Position numbers and translations under genes: made by a program. Under the pieces are notes generated by a model. That model was not told the origin of the DNA. It saw only the letters and a program-made list of their open reading frames with translations, and ran no database searches. DNA of 56,493 nt from Lachnospiraceae bacterium UBA935. Its GTDB lineage: Bacteria; Bacillota; Clostridia; Lachnospirales; Lachnospiraceae. The first letter of the stretch is position 1. Every line of letters starts with the position of its first letter. The stretch covers positions 1 to 56,493 of the forward strand of contig DBDJ01000062.1 in assembly GCA_002293525.1 (NCBI GenBank), read 5' to 3'. Positions 8,143 to 16,744 of this stretch are shown here, in pieces.

Positions 8143-8796
8143 ATGACTTTGGGGGCGCCATTGAAAACATTTCAAAAACCGCTGTCTGCTGAAGAAGAAG
8201 CCGATTATATCCGGACTTTGCAAAAGGGCAGCAACGCCGATGCCGAAAAGGCAAAAGAGATCCTGATCGAACGCAATCTCCGTCTGGTAGCCCACATAGC
8301 CAAAAAATATGTAAACGCTGATGAGGACATGGAAGACCTGATTTCCATCGGCACCATCGGTTTAATCAAAGCAGTATCCTCTTTTGATGCGGACAAAGGA
8401 AAACTGAGTACATACGCCTCCCGCTGTATTGACAACGAACTTTTGATGCTCCTGCGCACCAAGAAGAAGACCTCCAAGGAAGTCTCTCTTTATGAGCCCA
8501 TCGGCGTTGACAAGGAAGGAAATGAAATCAACCTCCTGGACATTATCGAACATGAACAGACCGACATCTTAGACCGTATGGAACTGTTCGAAAACACCAA
8601 AAAACTGGCCGGCCTGTTTGATAAAGTGCTGAATGACCGTGAAAAAGAGATTATTTTTCTCCGTTACGGCCTGGCTACCGGCAAAGAAGTTACCCAGCGC
8701 GAGATCGGCGAACTTTTGGGGATATCCAGAAGCTATGTTTCCCGGATCGAGAAGCGGGCCCTATACAAATTGCGGGAGGGCTTTGAGAAATATTGA
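8143..8796 (+). CDS. sigK: RNA polymerase sporulation sigma factor SigK
   Basis: Sigma-K directs late mother-cell genes for spore coat and cortex. The product has region 2 (DLISIGTIGLIKAVSSF, ending in STYASRCIDNE) and region 4 (TQREIGELLGISRSYVSRIEKRAL, about residues 183-206). It is close to sigma-K through PIGVDKEGNEINLLDI. The coding sequence is intact and not split by a skin-type element. The ATG at 8143 has no ribosome site. TTG 8161, behind TGGGGGCG, gives the common start MKTFQKPLS and may be the true one. Either way the roughly 20-residue inhibitory pro-sequence of the Bacillus protein is missing, so control must differ from SpoIVFB cleavage. Confidence 0.92.
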   Translation: MTLGAPLKTFQKPLSAEEEADYIRTLQKGSNADAEKAKEILIERNLRLVAHIAKKYVNADEDMEDLISIGTIGLIKAVSSFDADKGKLSTYASRCIDNELLMLLRTKKKTSKEVSLYEPIGVDKEGNEINLLDIIEHEQTDILDRMELFENTKKLAGLFDKVLNDREKEIIFLRYGLATGKEVTQREIGELLGISRSYVSRIEKRALYKLREGFEKY

Positions 8797-8870
8797 ACGG
8801 AATGCTGCCTGAAAACAGGTACGCTAACAATACGCCTTTGGACGAGTATGGCGAAGTATTACGAAATTGA

Positions 8871-8899
8871 TTGTCAACTGCCTTAATATATAATATAAT
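8871..8899 (+). promoter_or_regulatory. sigma-A promoter before the HD-GYP-like gene and pilT
   Basis: TTGTCA (8871-8876), exactly 17 nt, then TATAAT (8894-8899). It lies 70 nt before the start codon at 8969 and probably drives both that gene and pilT. Confidence 0.78.
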
Positions 8900-8968
8900 A
8901 TAAGGTAATGTGAGCAGAAGTTTTAAATCAGAAATTTCTCCTTGCAGACATACGGGGTGCGGTAATCA

Positions 8969-10108
8969 ATGCTTTTTAAAAAAAGTGACGAGTTGAAACC
9001 GGGTATGAGACTGGCAAGGCCGATCTATAATAAAAACGGAGTCTTGCTTTATGAACGTAATTCCCAGCTGACGATGCAGGGCATTGTCAGCATTAAGAAC
9101 TTCGGGCTGATCGGGATCTTTATCTTGGAACCCGCCGAGCCGGTACCGCCGATGACCAGGGCCGATCTGGAGTTTGAACGGTTTCAGACCATGTGCGTAT
9201 TTTCCATTGCGGAAGAACTGACAAACATCAATACCGCGCACAAACAGAACCGGATCCAGTTCATCGTGGCCGACATCATCAAAAACTACGGCCATCTGGA
9301 TGCCAAGATCAATTTTGTCCAGAACCTGCGGAGCAATGAAGACTATATTTTCAAGCATGCCATGAACGTCGCCATCTTGGCGGCCATGCTGGGCAATAAA
9401 GCCAACCTGAGACTAGACGAGCGTTCAGAACTGGTAACCTGTGCTCTGGTTCATGACATCGGTAAGCTCAACCTGCCGCCCGAACTTGTCGCCCGCGATG
9501 CGCTGGATCAGAAAGAAATGGGCGACATCAGGAATGCCATGCTATATGCCTACTCCGCTTTTGACAACGTATTTCCGGCCACTCCGGGCGTCAGAAGGCT
9601 CTGCAACCAGTACTGCAAGATGAAGGAAAACATCGAAACAGAGAAATTCAAGGTTGCCGAGGATAAGATCAGTATCGGGGCCAAGATCCTGCTGGTCGCA
9701 GACACATTTGACACCATGACGGCGATGCGTTACGGCAAGCCGCCGGCCTCGGAAGTACTGGCCATCAAATACCTGATGGATCATCCGGAATATTATGACC
9801 CGAACACTGTCATGGCCTTAATCGACAGCATCAACATCTTGTCGCCGGGAGTCAGCGTGGAACTGAATAACGGTGATAAAGCCCTTGTTATAACCGAAAA
9901 CACGCATAATATCCTACGGCCTATACTGCTGAACTTTCGTGACAATATGATCATCGACTTAAGCAACCAGTTCTCGTATGGCGACCTTGAAATCATTGAT
10001 ATCATGAAAACTATGGACAACCGCCATATCATGGATATCGACATGCTCCGCAGCCAGGGCATCAGTGTGGAGGGACCGGAATTCGTCAAGGTAAAAGATG
10101 AAAAATAA
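8969..10108 (+). CDS. degenerate HD-GYP domain protein, probable cyclic-di-GMP-related regulator
   Basis: This 379-residue protein begins with the short domain often placed before HD-GYP modules (LKPGMRLARPIYNKNGVLL). An HD domain follows, with FKHAMNVA and VHDIGKLNLPPEL (H162, D163). In active HD-GYP phosphodiesterases the next metal ligand is a His in the E-x-x-x-H-P segment, then HHE and the GYP loop. Here these read EMGDIRNAMLYAY and CNQYCKMKENIE, so the third ligand, the His pair and GYP are all gone, while the later VADTFDTMTA is kept. It is therefore unlikely to hydrolyse cyclic-di-GMP and may bind a nucleotide or a partner. It sits 63 nt upstream of pilT. Confidence 0.8.
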   Translation: MLFKKSDELKPGMRLARPIYNKNGVLLYERNSQLTMQGIVSIKNFGLIGIFILEPAEPVPPMTRADLEFERFQTMCVFSIAEELTNINTAHKQNRIQFIVADIIKNYGHLDAKINFVQNLRSNEDYIFKHAMNVAILAAMLGNKANLRLDERSELVTCALVHDIGKLNLPPELVARDALDQKEMGDIRNAMLYAYSAFDNVFPATPGVRRLCNQYCKMKENIETEKFKVAEDKISIGAKILLVADTFDTMTAMRYGKPPASEVLAIKYLMDHPEYYDPNTVMALIDSINILSPGVSVELNNGDKALVITENTHNILRPILLNFRDNMIIDLSNQFSYGDLEIIDIMKTMDNRHIMDIDMLRSQGISVEGPEFVKVKDEK

Positions 10109-10171
10109 TTATTCATTAACTTTCTGAATAATTACATATATACAATAAAAAGCCAGAGAGGACAGAACTAC

Positions 10172-11224
10172 ATGCCTACCATTGAAGAATTACTCAGACA
10201 AGCCAAGGACGCAGGAGCATCAGATTTACACATTACCGTCGGCGTGCCGCCCAAAATGAGAGTAAACGGACAATTGATCACGATGGAGTATCCCCGCATG
10301 ATGCCGCCGGATACGGCAATGATCATCAATGAAGTCATGACGACAGACCAAAGAACTAAATATGAAGAACGCGGCGAGTGGGACATGTCTTTTTCCATTC
10401 CCGAACTGGGCCGCTACCGTGTCAATGCTTTCAAACAAAGAGGTTCTTCCGCGGCGGCCTTCCGCCTCGTCGGTACCCAGGTTCCGTCCCCCGAAGTGCT
10501 GGGTGTCCCGCCTTCTGTCATTGAGCTTTATCAGCGGAAGCGCGGACTGATCTTAGTAACCGGACCCACCGGCAGCGGCAAGTCCACCACTCTGGCAGCT
10601 ATCATCGACAAAATAAACAACAACCGCGACTGCCATGTCATAACCCTGGAAGATCCGATCGAATACCTGCATCAGCACAAAAAGGCCATGGTGAACCAGC
10701 GCGAGATCGGGCTGGACAGCCAGTCTTATGCCAATGCCCTGAGGGCATCCCTCCGTGAGGATCCCGACGTGATCCTTGTCGGCGAGATGCGTGACTTTGA
10801 AACGATCAGCGTGGCGATCACAGCGGCGGAAACAGGGCATCTCGTACTTTCGACCCTGCATACGATCGGCGCGGCCAGTACCGTGGACCGAGTCATCGAC
10901 GTTTTCCCGCCCCATCAGCAGCAGCAGATCCGCGTCCAGTTCGCTAACGTCCTGGAAGCCGTTATTTCCCAGCAGCTGATTCCGACGGCTGACGGCAAAG
11001 GCCGGACGGCGGCGTTTGAAGTGCTCCATGCCAATCACGCAGTCCGCAACCAGATCCGCGAAGGCAAATCCCACCAGCTGGTATCAGTGATGCAGACCAA
11101 CCGTAAGGTAGGCATGATCACGATGGACGATGCGATTATGCAGATTTACTATGACGGAAAGATCAGCAGGGAGCAGGCTGTCCAGTTCGCGACCGATCCT
11201 GACGGGATGGACAGAAAGATATAA
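10172..11224 (+). CDS. pilT: type IV pilus retraction ATPase PilT
   Basis: PilT is a hexameric ATPase at the pilus base that depolymerises the pilus and powers twitching and DNA uptake. The 350-residue protein has Walker A GPTGSGKST (about residue 131), the Asp box EDPIEYLHQ, Walker B LREDPDVILVGEMRD, the His box AAETGHLVLSTLHT, and a retraction-associated motif like AIRNLIRE (AVRNQIREGK). The ribosome site is GAGAGGAC. The last bases of the gene (AGAAAGATATAA) are repeated twice in the spacer downstream. It is separated from the main pilus operon by about 9 kb of other genes, which look inserted. Confidence 0.96.
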   Translation: MPTIEELLRQAKDAGASDLHITVGVPPKMRVNGQLITMEYPRMMPPDTAMIINEVMTTDQRTKYEERGEWDMSFSIPELGRYRVNAFKQRGSSAAAFRLVGTQVPSPEVLGVPPSVIELYQRKRGLILVTGPTGSGKSTTLAAIIDKINNNRDCHVITLEDPIEYLHQHKKAMVNQREIGLDSQSYANALRASLREDPDVILVGEMRDFETISVAITAAETGHLVLSTLHTIGAASTVDRVIDVFPPHQQQQIRVQFANVLEAVISQQLIPTADGKGRTAAFEVLHANHAVRNQIREGKSHQLVSVMQTNRKVGMITMDDAIMQIYYDGKISREQAVQFATDPDGMDRKI

Positions 11225-11266
11225 TTTAAGTAAGATTAATGAAGAAAGATATAATAAGAAAGATAT
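11213..11266 (+). repeat. short tandem copies of the pilT gene end
   Basis: AGAAAGATATAA, the last codons and stop of pilT, occurs at 11213-11224, again at 11243-11254, and as AGAAAGATAT at 11257-11266. The copies fill the gap before the response regulator gene. Confidence 0.7.
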
Positions 11267-11275
11267 GGCAAGACT

Positions 11276-11953
11276 ATGAAATATGATTGTCTTATTGTAG
11301 ACGATGAAGAATTGCTGTCAGAGAATACCCGCGACTATTTCAATGCCTTTGGCGTGAATACCGCTTGGGTGGCTGACGCTACGTCCTGTATCGACTTCTT
11401 CTTTGATAATAATGCAAAATTGGTCTTGCTAGACATCAACCTCGGCGGTTCGTCGGGGTTTGATTTGTGTAAACGGCTACGCGAAACGACAGCTGTTCCG
11501 ATTCTCTTTATCAGCGCGAGGACAAGCGATTCCGACATGCTGATGGCGCTGCATATCGGCGGAGACGACTATATTTCGAAGCCATATTCACTCCCTGTCT
11601 TGCTCGCTAAGGTCAAAGCTGTGCTGAGACGGTATTATGGTGAAGATTCTGGTTTTGCCTGTGGTCGGCTGCGTGTTGATTATGAACATGCCGCCGTATA
11701 TCGGGATGATGAAAAGCTTTCTTTGAAAGCACTGGAGTATAAACTGCTGATATATCTTATTAAAAACAAAAACCGGGTGGTCACAAAGGATGAGATTTTC
11801 CGTAAGGTCTGGGAGCAAGCTATTACCACGGATAATACGCTGAACGTCCATATCCGGCATCTGCGAGAGAAGATTGAGGTTAATCCTAATGAGCCGCAGT
11901 ATATCAAGACTGTGTGGGGTACGGGTTATGTGTTTGAGGCAGCAGAATCATGA
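11276..11953 (+). CDS. OmpR/PhoB-family response regulator
   Basis: This 225-residue regulator has a receiver domain (acidic pair D9/D10, phospho-acceptor D53 in LVLLDINLG, switch Ser in FISAR, K in SKPYS) and a C-terminal winged helix (from about residue 128; NVHIRHLREKIE recognition helix, then TVWGTGYVFE). It would bind DNA upstream of the adjacent ABC exporter genes once phosphorylated. The stop codon overlaps the kinase start (ATGA), so kinase and regulator were translationally coupled. Context resembles peptide-sensing bacitracin- or lantibiotic-resistance modules. Since the partner kinase looks broken, the regulator may be unphosphorylated or cross-controlled. Confidence 0.9.
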   Translation: MKYDCLIVDDEELLSENTRDYFNAFGVNTAWVADATSCIDFFFDNNAKLVLLDINLGGSSGFDLCKRLRETTAVPILFISARTSDSDMLMALHIGGDDYISKPYSLPVLLAKVKAVLRRYYGEDSGFACGRLRVDYEHAAVYRDDEKLSLKALEYKLLIYLIKNKNRVVTKDEIFRKVWEQAITTDNTLNVHIRHLREKIEVNPNEPQYIKTVWGTGYVFEAAES

Positions 11954-12898
11954 ATAAAGCTTTGTTAGTGTTCCTATGTATATTGCTGCTCGGCGCGGGG
12001 GGCATCATCTTGGCCTTCGCGGGTAACACTGCGTCAAGTCCTGATCAACGTAGCAGGGTTATTATTATATGAATACTGCAACAAAAGAATCCTTGTCCCT
12101 TTCCGCAAGCTGAAGCGCTTTGCCCAATCTGTCGCAGCGGGCAATCTGGATCTGCCGCTCATGATGGACAAACACGGCGTATTCGGAGCGTTTACCGAGA
12201 GCTTTGACCTGATGCGGGAGGAATTGAAACGCGCTCAGGAAAACGAGCGCAACGCCGAGCGGAGCAAGAAGGAGCTGGTGGCGTCGCTCAGCCATGACAT
12301 CAAGACACCGGTCGCTTCCATTAGGGCCGCTGCAGAGTTTATGCTGGTTGCCGCAAGGGACGAAAAGGACAGGCGTCAGCTTGAACGTATCGGCGAGAAA
12401 GCGGAGCAGATCAACACATTGATTACCAATATGTTCCATGCCACGTTGGAGGAATTGCAGGAGCTAAGCGTAACGGCGGCCGAGATTCAAAGCATCAGCA
12501 TAGCCCGGCTAGTCCGCAACGCCGATTATCGGGACATGGTGCTACCGTTTGAGATTCCCAGCTGCATCGTGCTGGCCGATCCGGTACGGCTGCAACAGAT
12601 TCTCGATAACATCGTCAGTAACGCATACAAATACGCAGACACCGAAATAAAGGTTAGTTCGGTGATTGAAGGTAATGAATTGGTAATAAAAATCATCGAC
12701 TTCGGCCCCGGGGTACCCGATGACGAGCTGCCGCTCGTGACCGGTAAGTTCTACCGCGGGAAAAACGCCGCGGATATGGGCGGTTACGGACTAGGTCTAT
12801 ATATTGCCCAAACACTTTTAACACAGATGTCAGGAACTCTCCATTGCGAGAATCGATCCGATGGCTTTTCCGTCATCATATCTTTAAAATTGGCATAG
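11950..12898 (+). pseudogene. sensor histidine kinase, deleted and frameshifted
   Basis: Translation from ATG 11950 (overlapping the regulator stop) gives a membrane helix, FLCILLLGAGGIILAFAG, and stops at about 12072 (41 codons). From roughly 12038 a second frame continues a coherent kinase: VLINVAGLLLYEYCNKR, HAMP-like RKLKRFAQSVAAGNLD, H-box SLSHDIKTP, N-box QQILDNIVSNAYKYAD, G boxes DFGPGVPDDELP and GGYGLGLYI. The extracellular sensor and second helix, normally over 100 residues, are missing. This suggests an internal deletion that shifted frame. The catalytic part is an open frame from ATG 12161 (245 residues), so a soluble fragment could still be made from an internal start. Confidence 0.75.
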
Positions 12899-12899
12899 A

Positions 12900-13045
12900 T
12901 TCAGATCAAGGCCGATCAAAGCTGAATCAAGCTACTAAAAGCCGATCACGCTGATCAAAATCTTGTCAAGTCGTTATAAAATCCGATAAGCAGACAATAA
13001 TAAAATCCGATAAGCAGGCAATAAAATTTTCCAATAAGCTGACTA
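12900..13045 (+). repeat. spacer with degenerate tandem repeats before the ABC exporter
   Basis: The 261-bp gap between kinase and ABC ATPase genes holds GATCAA-rich units (12902-12960) followed by two copies of AAAATCCGATAAGCAG-caat (about 12978 and 13001) and a weaker third. No clear promoter is visible, although the exporter probably has its own regulator-dependent promoter here. Confidence 0.55.
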
Positions 13046-13159
13046 ATCTTTAAAATTAAGAACTAGTTAAGAAACTGACAAAGACCGGTTAAGGATTTGT
13101 GTAGTAATATTTAGCTGTGACAGTCAGGCAGTTATCATATTTTACAAAGGAGCCGAACT

Positions 13160-13918
13160 ATGCGACATGTGATTCTTACCACAAACAAACTGTGCAAGAC
13201 CTTTTCCAATAACGGCAGCCAGCAGCACGTTCTGAAAAACCTTGACCTGGAACTTTATAAAGGCGATTTCACCGTGATCATGGGGCCGTCCGGAGCGGGT
13301 AAATCCACGCTTCTCTACGCGCTGTCCGGCATGGATAAACCGACGCTTGGCGACGTGTATTTCAATGGACAGGAAATAAGCCGTCTATCTAATGACAAGC
13401 TGGCGGTTTTCCGGCGTGATAATTGCGGCTTCGTGTTTCAGCAGATCTACCTTTCGGACAATATGAGCATCCTCGACAATATCATGGCCTGCGGCTTTTT
13501 GGTCAGCAAGAACCGGAAGGCGGTAGCGGAGCGGGCCAGGGCGCTTTTGACGCAGATGAATCTGGATGAGGCGATATGGCGCAAGTTCCCGACTCAGGTT
13601 TCGGGCGGCGAGGCCCAACGGGTCGGGATCGTTCGTGCGCTTATTAACCGTCCCCAGATCGTCTTTGCCGATGAACCCACCGGGGCGCTTAATTCGGCGA
13701 ACGGCGGGGCGGTTCTGGATGCGCTGACCGCGGTGAACCAGGAGGGGCAAAGTGTAATCATGGTGACACATGATCTGAAATCGGCGCGGCGGGGGAACCG
13801 GATTCTGTATCTGCGTGACGGCGTGATTCATGGCGAATGTCTGCTTGGCCAATACGAAAGCGGCAACGGGGAGCGGCAGGCCAAGCTGGGCGCTTTTCTT
13901 TCGGAAATGGGGTGGTAA
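13160..13918 (+). CDS. ABC transporter ATPase, LolD/MacB/BceA type
   Basis: This 252-residue ATPase has Walker A GPSGAGKST, the Q-loop VFQQIYLSDNMSI, signature VSGGEAQRVGI, Walker B IVFADEPTGALNS and the His switch VTHDLKS. The MacB/LolD/Bce class uses ATP hydrolysis to drive FtsX-type permeases that move peptides or lipids or sense antimicrobial peptides. The ribosome site is AAAGGAGCC. The permease gene begins 2 nt after its stop codon. Together with the upstream regulator it forms a typical peptide-detoxification or sensing module; the substrate cannot be read from sequence. Confidence 0.93.
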   Translation: MRHVILTTNKLCKTFSNNGSQQHVLKNLDLELYKGDFTVIMGPSGAGKSTLLYALSGMDKPTLGDVYFNGQEISRLSNDKLAVFRRDNCGFVFQQIYLSDNMSILDNIMACGFLVSKNRKAVAERARALLTQMNLDEAIWRKFPTQVSGGEAQRVGIVRALINRPQIVFADEPTGALNSANGGAVLDALTAVNQEGQSVIMVTHDLKSARRGNRILYLRDGVIHGECLLGQYESGNGERQAKLGAFLSEMGW

Positions 13919-13920
13919 GG

Positions 13921-16260
13921 ATGAGAAATATTGGGATGCACTGTCTTGCTAATCTGAAAAAGAGTAAAAGTCAGACGGCCAGCCTGCTGCTTTTTATTCT
14001 TATTGCTACGGCGCTTTTGAATGTGGGGCTATCTGTTATTACTGGCGCAGGAACTTTTTTTGACCGGCGCGCTAACGAACTCAACGCTCCCCATATAGCA
14101 GTGTTCTACAAAGCGGACACGGATATTGAAGTGGGGGCCGAATATTTTAAGAATTATCCGGGCGTTACCGAAACGGAACGGCTTAGCGTCATCGGCAGCA
14201 TCGGTCAGTTTGCGACGGACAAAAGGGAAAGCACCTCGTTTATAGTGCTTTCGCGTGTGGATGAAACACAACGGATGGATGCGCCCTCGCTGGTGGGCGA
14301 GAGCCGTCCGCTTTCCGGAGATGCGGTATATATCCCCAGTTTTATGCAGGAAAACGACGGACTACGTATCGGGGATGTGTTTGAAATAGATATATACGGC
14401 ATGAATCTCAGCCTGACAGTAGCCGGCACGACAGAGGAAATACTCATGGGGGCGCCGATGAACACCACGTACAGGTTCTATATTTCGGATCAGATGTTTG
14501 CCGAAGTTACGCATCAGATCCCTGAATTGAAGCTGGAAATGCTGACAGCGCGCATGAAAGATTACCAAAATGCCGAAAAATTGCTGGCTGACTTCCGGCA
14601 ACAGCTGCCGCAGGAGCAGGTGGTGACCACCATGACCTATCCTTCAGCGAAGCTGTCGCGTACCATGATGGCTATGATGGTCGCTGCGTTCATAGCGGTC
14701 TTTGCTATCGTGCTGATACTCGTTTGCCTTATCGTTGTACGGTTTTGCATCAACACCAATATTGAGGAGAGCATGGTCAATATTGGCACCCTCAAGGCGG
14801 TGGGATATAAAAGCCCCCAGATCCTGGCATCCATCCTGCTGCAATTCGGCCTAATAGCACTCACTGGCAGCATGCTGGGCATAATACTGGGGCAACTAGC
14901 GGTGCCGGCGGTTGCCGATGTCCTGCGCCCGCAAATTGCGCTTGTCTGGGAACCCGGTTTCGACTCCGCTACAGCGCTGGCCTCGCTTGTATTTGTGCTT
15001 GTCATGGTGTTGCTCATAACAGTTCTTACCGCACAACGGGTCAAAAAGCTGCATCCGCTCATCGCCCTGCGCGGCGGAATCACAACCCACAGCTTTACGA
15101 AGAACACACTGCCCCTTGACAGAGTACGCGGCCCGCTCAATATACTGCTGGCCATGAAACGTCTTCTTCAAAATAAGGGACAGACGGTAATGACCAGTGT
15201 TATCATTGCGGCTGTCACAGTGGCGGTGGTAATGGGCATTACACTGCACTATAGTATGAACGTAAACACGGAAACCTTTGTGCGAGGCTTTTTTGGCGAA
15301 TTGGCCGATGTCTATTTTGTCTTAAAAGATGCCCAGACCGGCGAGGGGTTTGTAAGCCGCACGAAACAGCGCAGTGATGTACGCAAGATATTTGGCTTTG
15401 AATCTACGGACATCACCCTGCAGATCGACAGCATCGATAACCATCCGGCGGTTGCCGAGGATTGCACGCTGCTTGAGGGCAATATGTTGCTTGAAGGCAT
15501 CTATCCTCGTCATGACAACGAAATAGCGCTTGGCTCCGCGACAGCACGAGTCCTGCAAAAAGGCACGGGCGACACAGTGTCGGTGACTTGGGGCGGAAAC
15601 AGCATCGCCAAGCAGTATATCGTGACCGGTGTGATACAGTATACTAATTATACCGGTTTGAACGGGCTTATCACCGGAGACGGGATGCGCCGTCTGAACC
15701 CGAATTTTGAGTTTGCCACTTATTACATTTATGTCGAAGATGATAAGGATGCTGTCCCTTTTATCGAAGACGTGAAACGCATTGAAGGAGATATCTTCAT
15801 GTCCGTTGGGAGTCCGTTTGCAGACGCCAGTAATGTGTTGGCCAGCATGGGCGATATTATTATCATCGTAGAAGCGGGAATCCTAATAACGACGCTTTGC
15901 GTGGTAGTGCTGACACTATATATGGTAATTAAAACCACCATCCTGTGCGGCCGGCGGGAATTAGGCATCCAAAAGGCGCTGGGCTTCACCACGCTGCAGT
16001 TGATGAATCAGATTGTACTTGGGCTGACGCCGCCGATTTTCATCGGCATTATTGTGGGCGCAGTCATCGGCTGTATCAGCTTCAACCCCATGCTGACCGC
16101 CATGATGTCCTCGATGGGCATAGTGAAAGCCAGCATGCCCATCCCGATGGACTGGCTGGTACTGGCCTGCATTGTCCTAGCAGCACTGACCTATGTGATA
16201 TCCTTGATGCTGTCATACCGGATACGCAGGATTTCGGCCTATGGCTTGGTCAGCGAGTGA
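13921..16260 (+). CDS. FtsX-like ABC transporter permease
   Basis: This 779-residue membrane protein is arranged as two FtsX-type halves. It has an N-terminal helix (LLLFILIATALLNVGLS), a large extracellular domain, three helices (about residues 255-395), a second helix (VIIAAVTVAVVMGITL), another extracellular domain, and three C-terminal helices ending in a short tail. The start ATG 13921 comes 2 nt after the ATPase stop; an upstream in-frame ATG would overlap the ATPase by 82 nt and adds a basic non-membrane segment. It partners the ATPase upstream, probably for export or sensing of a peptide. Its 3' side is followed at once by the hairpin at 16280-16320. Confidence 0.9.
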   Translation: MRNIGMHCLANLKKSKSQTASLLLFILIATALLNVGLSVITGAGTFFDRRANELNAPHIAVFYKADTDIEVGAEYFKNYPGVTETERLSVIGSIGQFATDKRESTSFIVLSRVDETQRMDAPSLVGESRPLSGDAVYIPSFMQENDGLRIGDVFEIDIYGMNLSLTVAGTTEEILMGAPMNTTYRFYISDQMFAEVTHQIPELKLEMLTARMKDYQNAEKLLADFRQQLPQEQVVTTMTYPSAKLSRTMMAMMVAAFIAVFAIVLILVCLIVVRFCINTNIEESMVNIGTLKAVGYKSPQILASILLQFGLIALTGSMLGIILGQLAVPAVADVLRPQIALVWEPGFDSATALASLVFVLVMVLLITVLTAQRVKKLHPLIALRGGITTHSFTKNTLPLDRVRGPLNILLAMKRLLQNKGQTVMTSVIIAAVTVAVVMGITLHYSMNVNTETFVRGFFGELADVYFVLKDAQTGEGFVSRTKQRSDVRKIFGFESTDITLQIDSIDNHPAVAEDCTLLEGNMLLEGIYPRHDNEIALGSATARVLQKGTGDTVSVTWGGNSIAKQYIVTGVIQYTNYTGLNGLITGDGMRRLNPNFEFATYYIYVEDDKDAVPFIEDVKRIEGDIFMSVGSPFADASNVLASMGDIIIIVEAGILITTLCVVVLTLYMVIKTTILCGRRELGIQKALGFTTLQLMNQIVLGLTPPIFIGIIVGAVIGCISFNPMLTAMMSSMGIVKASMPIPMDWLVLACIVLAALTYVISLMLSYRIRRISAYGLVSE

Positions 16261-16279
16261 TGTTCCTGACTAACATTAA

Positions 16280-16320
16280 AGTTACTGTTCACTGGCGTTC
16301 ACTGCCAGTGAACAGTAACT
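16280..16320. repeat. perfect 17-bp hairpin flanked by 11-bp direct repeats
   Basis: AGTTACTGTTCACTGGC (16280-16296) and its exact complement (16304-16320) enclose a 7-nt loop. ACTAACATTAA occurs on both sides (16269-16279 and 16318-16328). No T-run follows, so it is not a standard terminator. GTTACTGTTCAC also forms an edge of repeat C2, so this may be a minimal repeat of that family with a target duplication. It may also act as a 3' stabilising hairpin for the permease mRNA. Confidence 0.65.
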
Positions 16321-16368
16321 AACATTAAGAAGTTACAAAAAGTTTCGAGAAGTTTTATGAAACCCCTA

Positions 16369-16397
16369 TTGATTTATTTGCAAAAGTTGTATATAAT
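16369..16397 (+). promoter_or_regulatory. sigma-A promoter upstream of the small toxin peptide gene
   Basis: TTGATT (16369-16374), 17 nt, TATAAT (16392-16397). It would give a leader of about 255 nt before the ORF at 16660. In that longer RNA, CCCCCT (16561-16566) could pair with the ribosome site AGGGGG (16646-16651). A second, weaker start with -10 TAATAT at 16587 is also possible. Confidence 0.6.
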
Positions 16398-16659
16398 AAA
16401 TAAGTAAGCAAACATATTTATCAGATTTCTTACTTACTCAACCCATCTTAATTAACTCAGCCTTGATTTTTCAGTTTTCATAATCAGTCAAACCTTTGGT
16501 TTATTGTGGTGCCAGTTTTTTATTGTTTCCATACTAACCATTCAATCACATTCTGTCCATCCCCCTCTTTTTGTACATTGAAAGCATAATATATTTAACA
16601 AGGCAGCCGAACAGGCGGCATGCTTCCTATCCGAGTCTTGCGGAAAGGGGGTATTGTTT

Positions 16660-16740
16660 ATGGATACATACGAAGAATTTATGATAATCTTGAACACCGG
16701 TTTATTGATAGTCGCAATACTTAGCATAAAACATAAATAA
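16660..16740 (+). CDS. small hydrophobic peptide, putative type I (holin-like) toxin
   Basis: This ORF of 26 residues reads MDTYEEFMIILNTG followed by LLIVAILSIKHK: a short acidic N-terminus, one membrane helix and a basic tail. That layout, and the MxTYEEFMII opening, match the putative holin-like toxins (Hol_Tox type) of Firmicutes, which resemble the TxpA/BsrG peptides of Bacillus type I toxin-antitoxin loci. The ribosome site GGAAAGGGGG is strong but is partly paired in the hairpin CCTATCCG (16626-16633) with CGGAAAGG (16641-16648). A terminator follows 8 nt after the stop, and a consensus promoter points back at it from 16879. Toxicity is inferred from family and layout. Confidence 0.7.
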   Translation: MDTYEEFMIILNTGLLIVAILSIKHK

Positions 16741-16744
16741 TAGA

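Noticed and set aside
8797..8968. Riboswitch-like pairing (AATACGCC with GGCGAAGTATT) before the HD-GYP gene
   Set aside because: It lies upstream of the -10 box of the promoter at 8894, so it would not be in that mRNA, and it matches no known class.
12161..12898. Intact short cytoplasmic histidine kinase
   Set aside because: The upstream sequence in a second frame still encodes the helix and HAMP parts, so the short frame is better explained as a damaged gene.
14637..15155. Minus-strand ORF inside the permease gene
   Set aside because: Shadow of the FtsX-like permease; Ser/Thr/Arg-rich with no domain.
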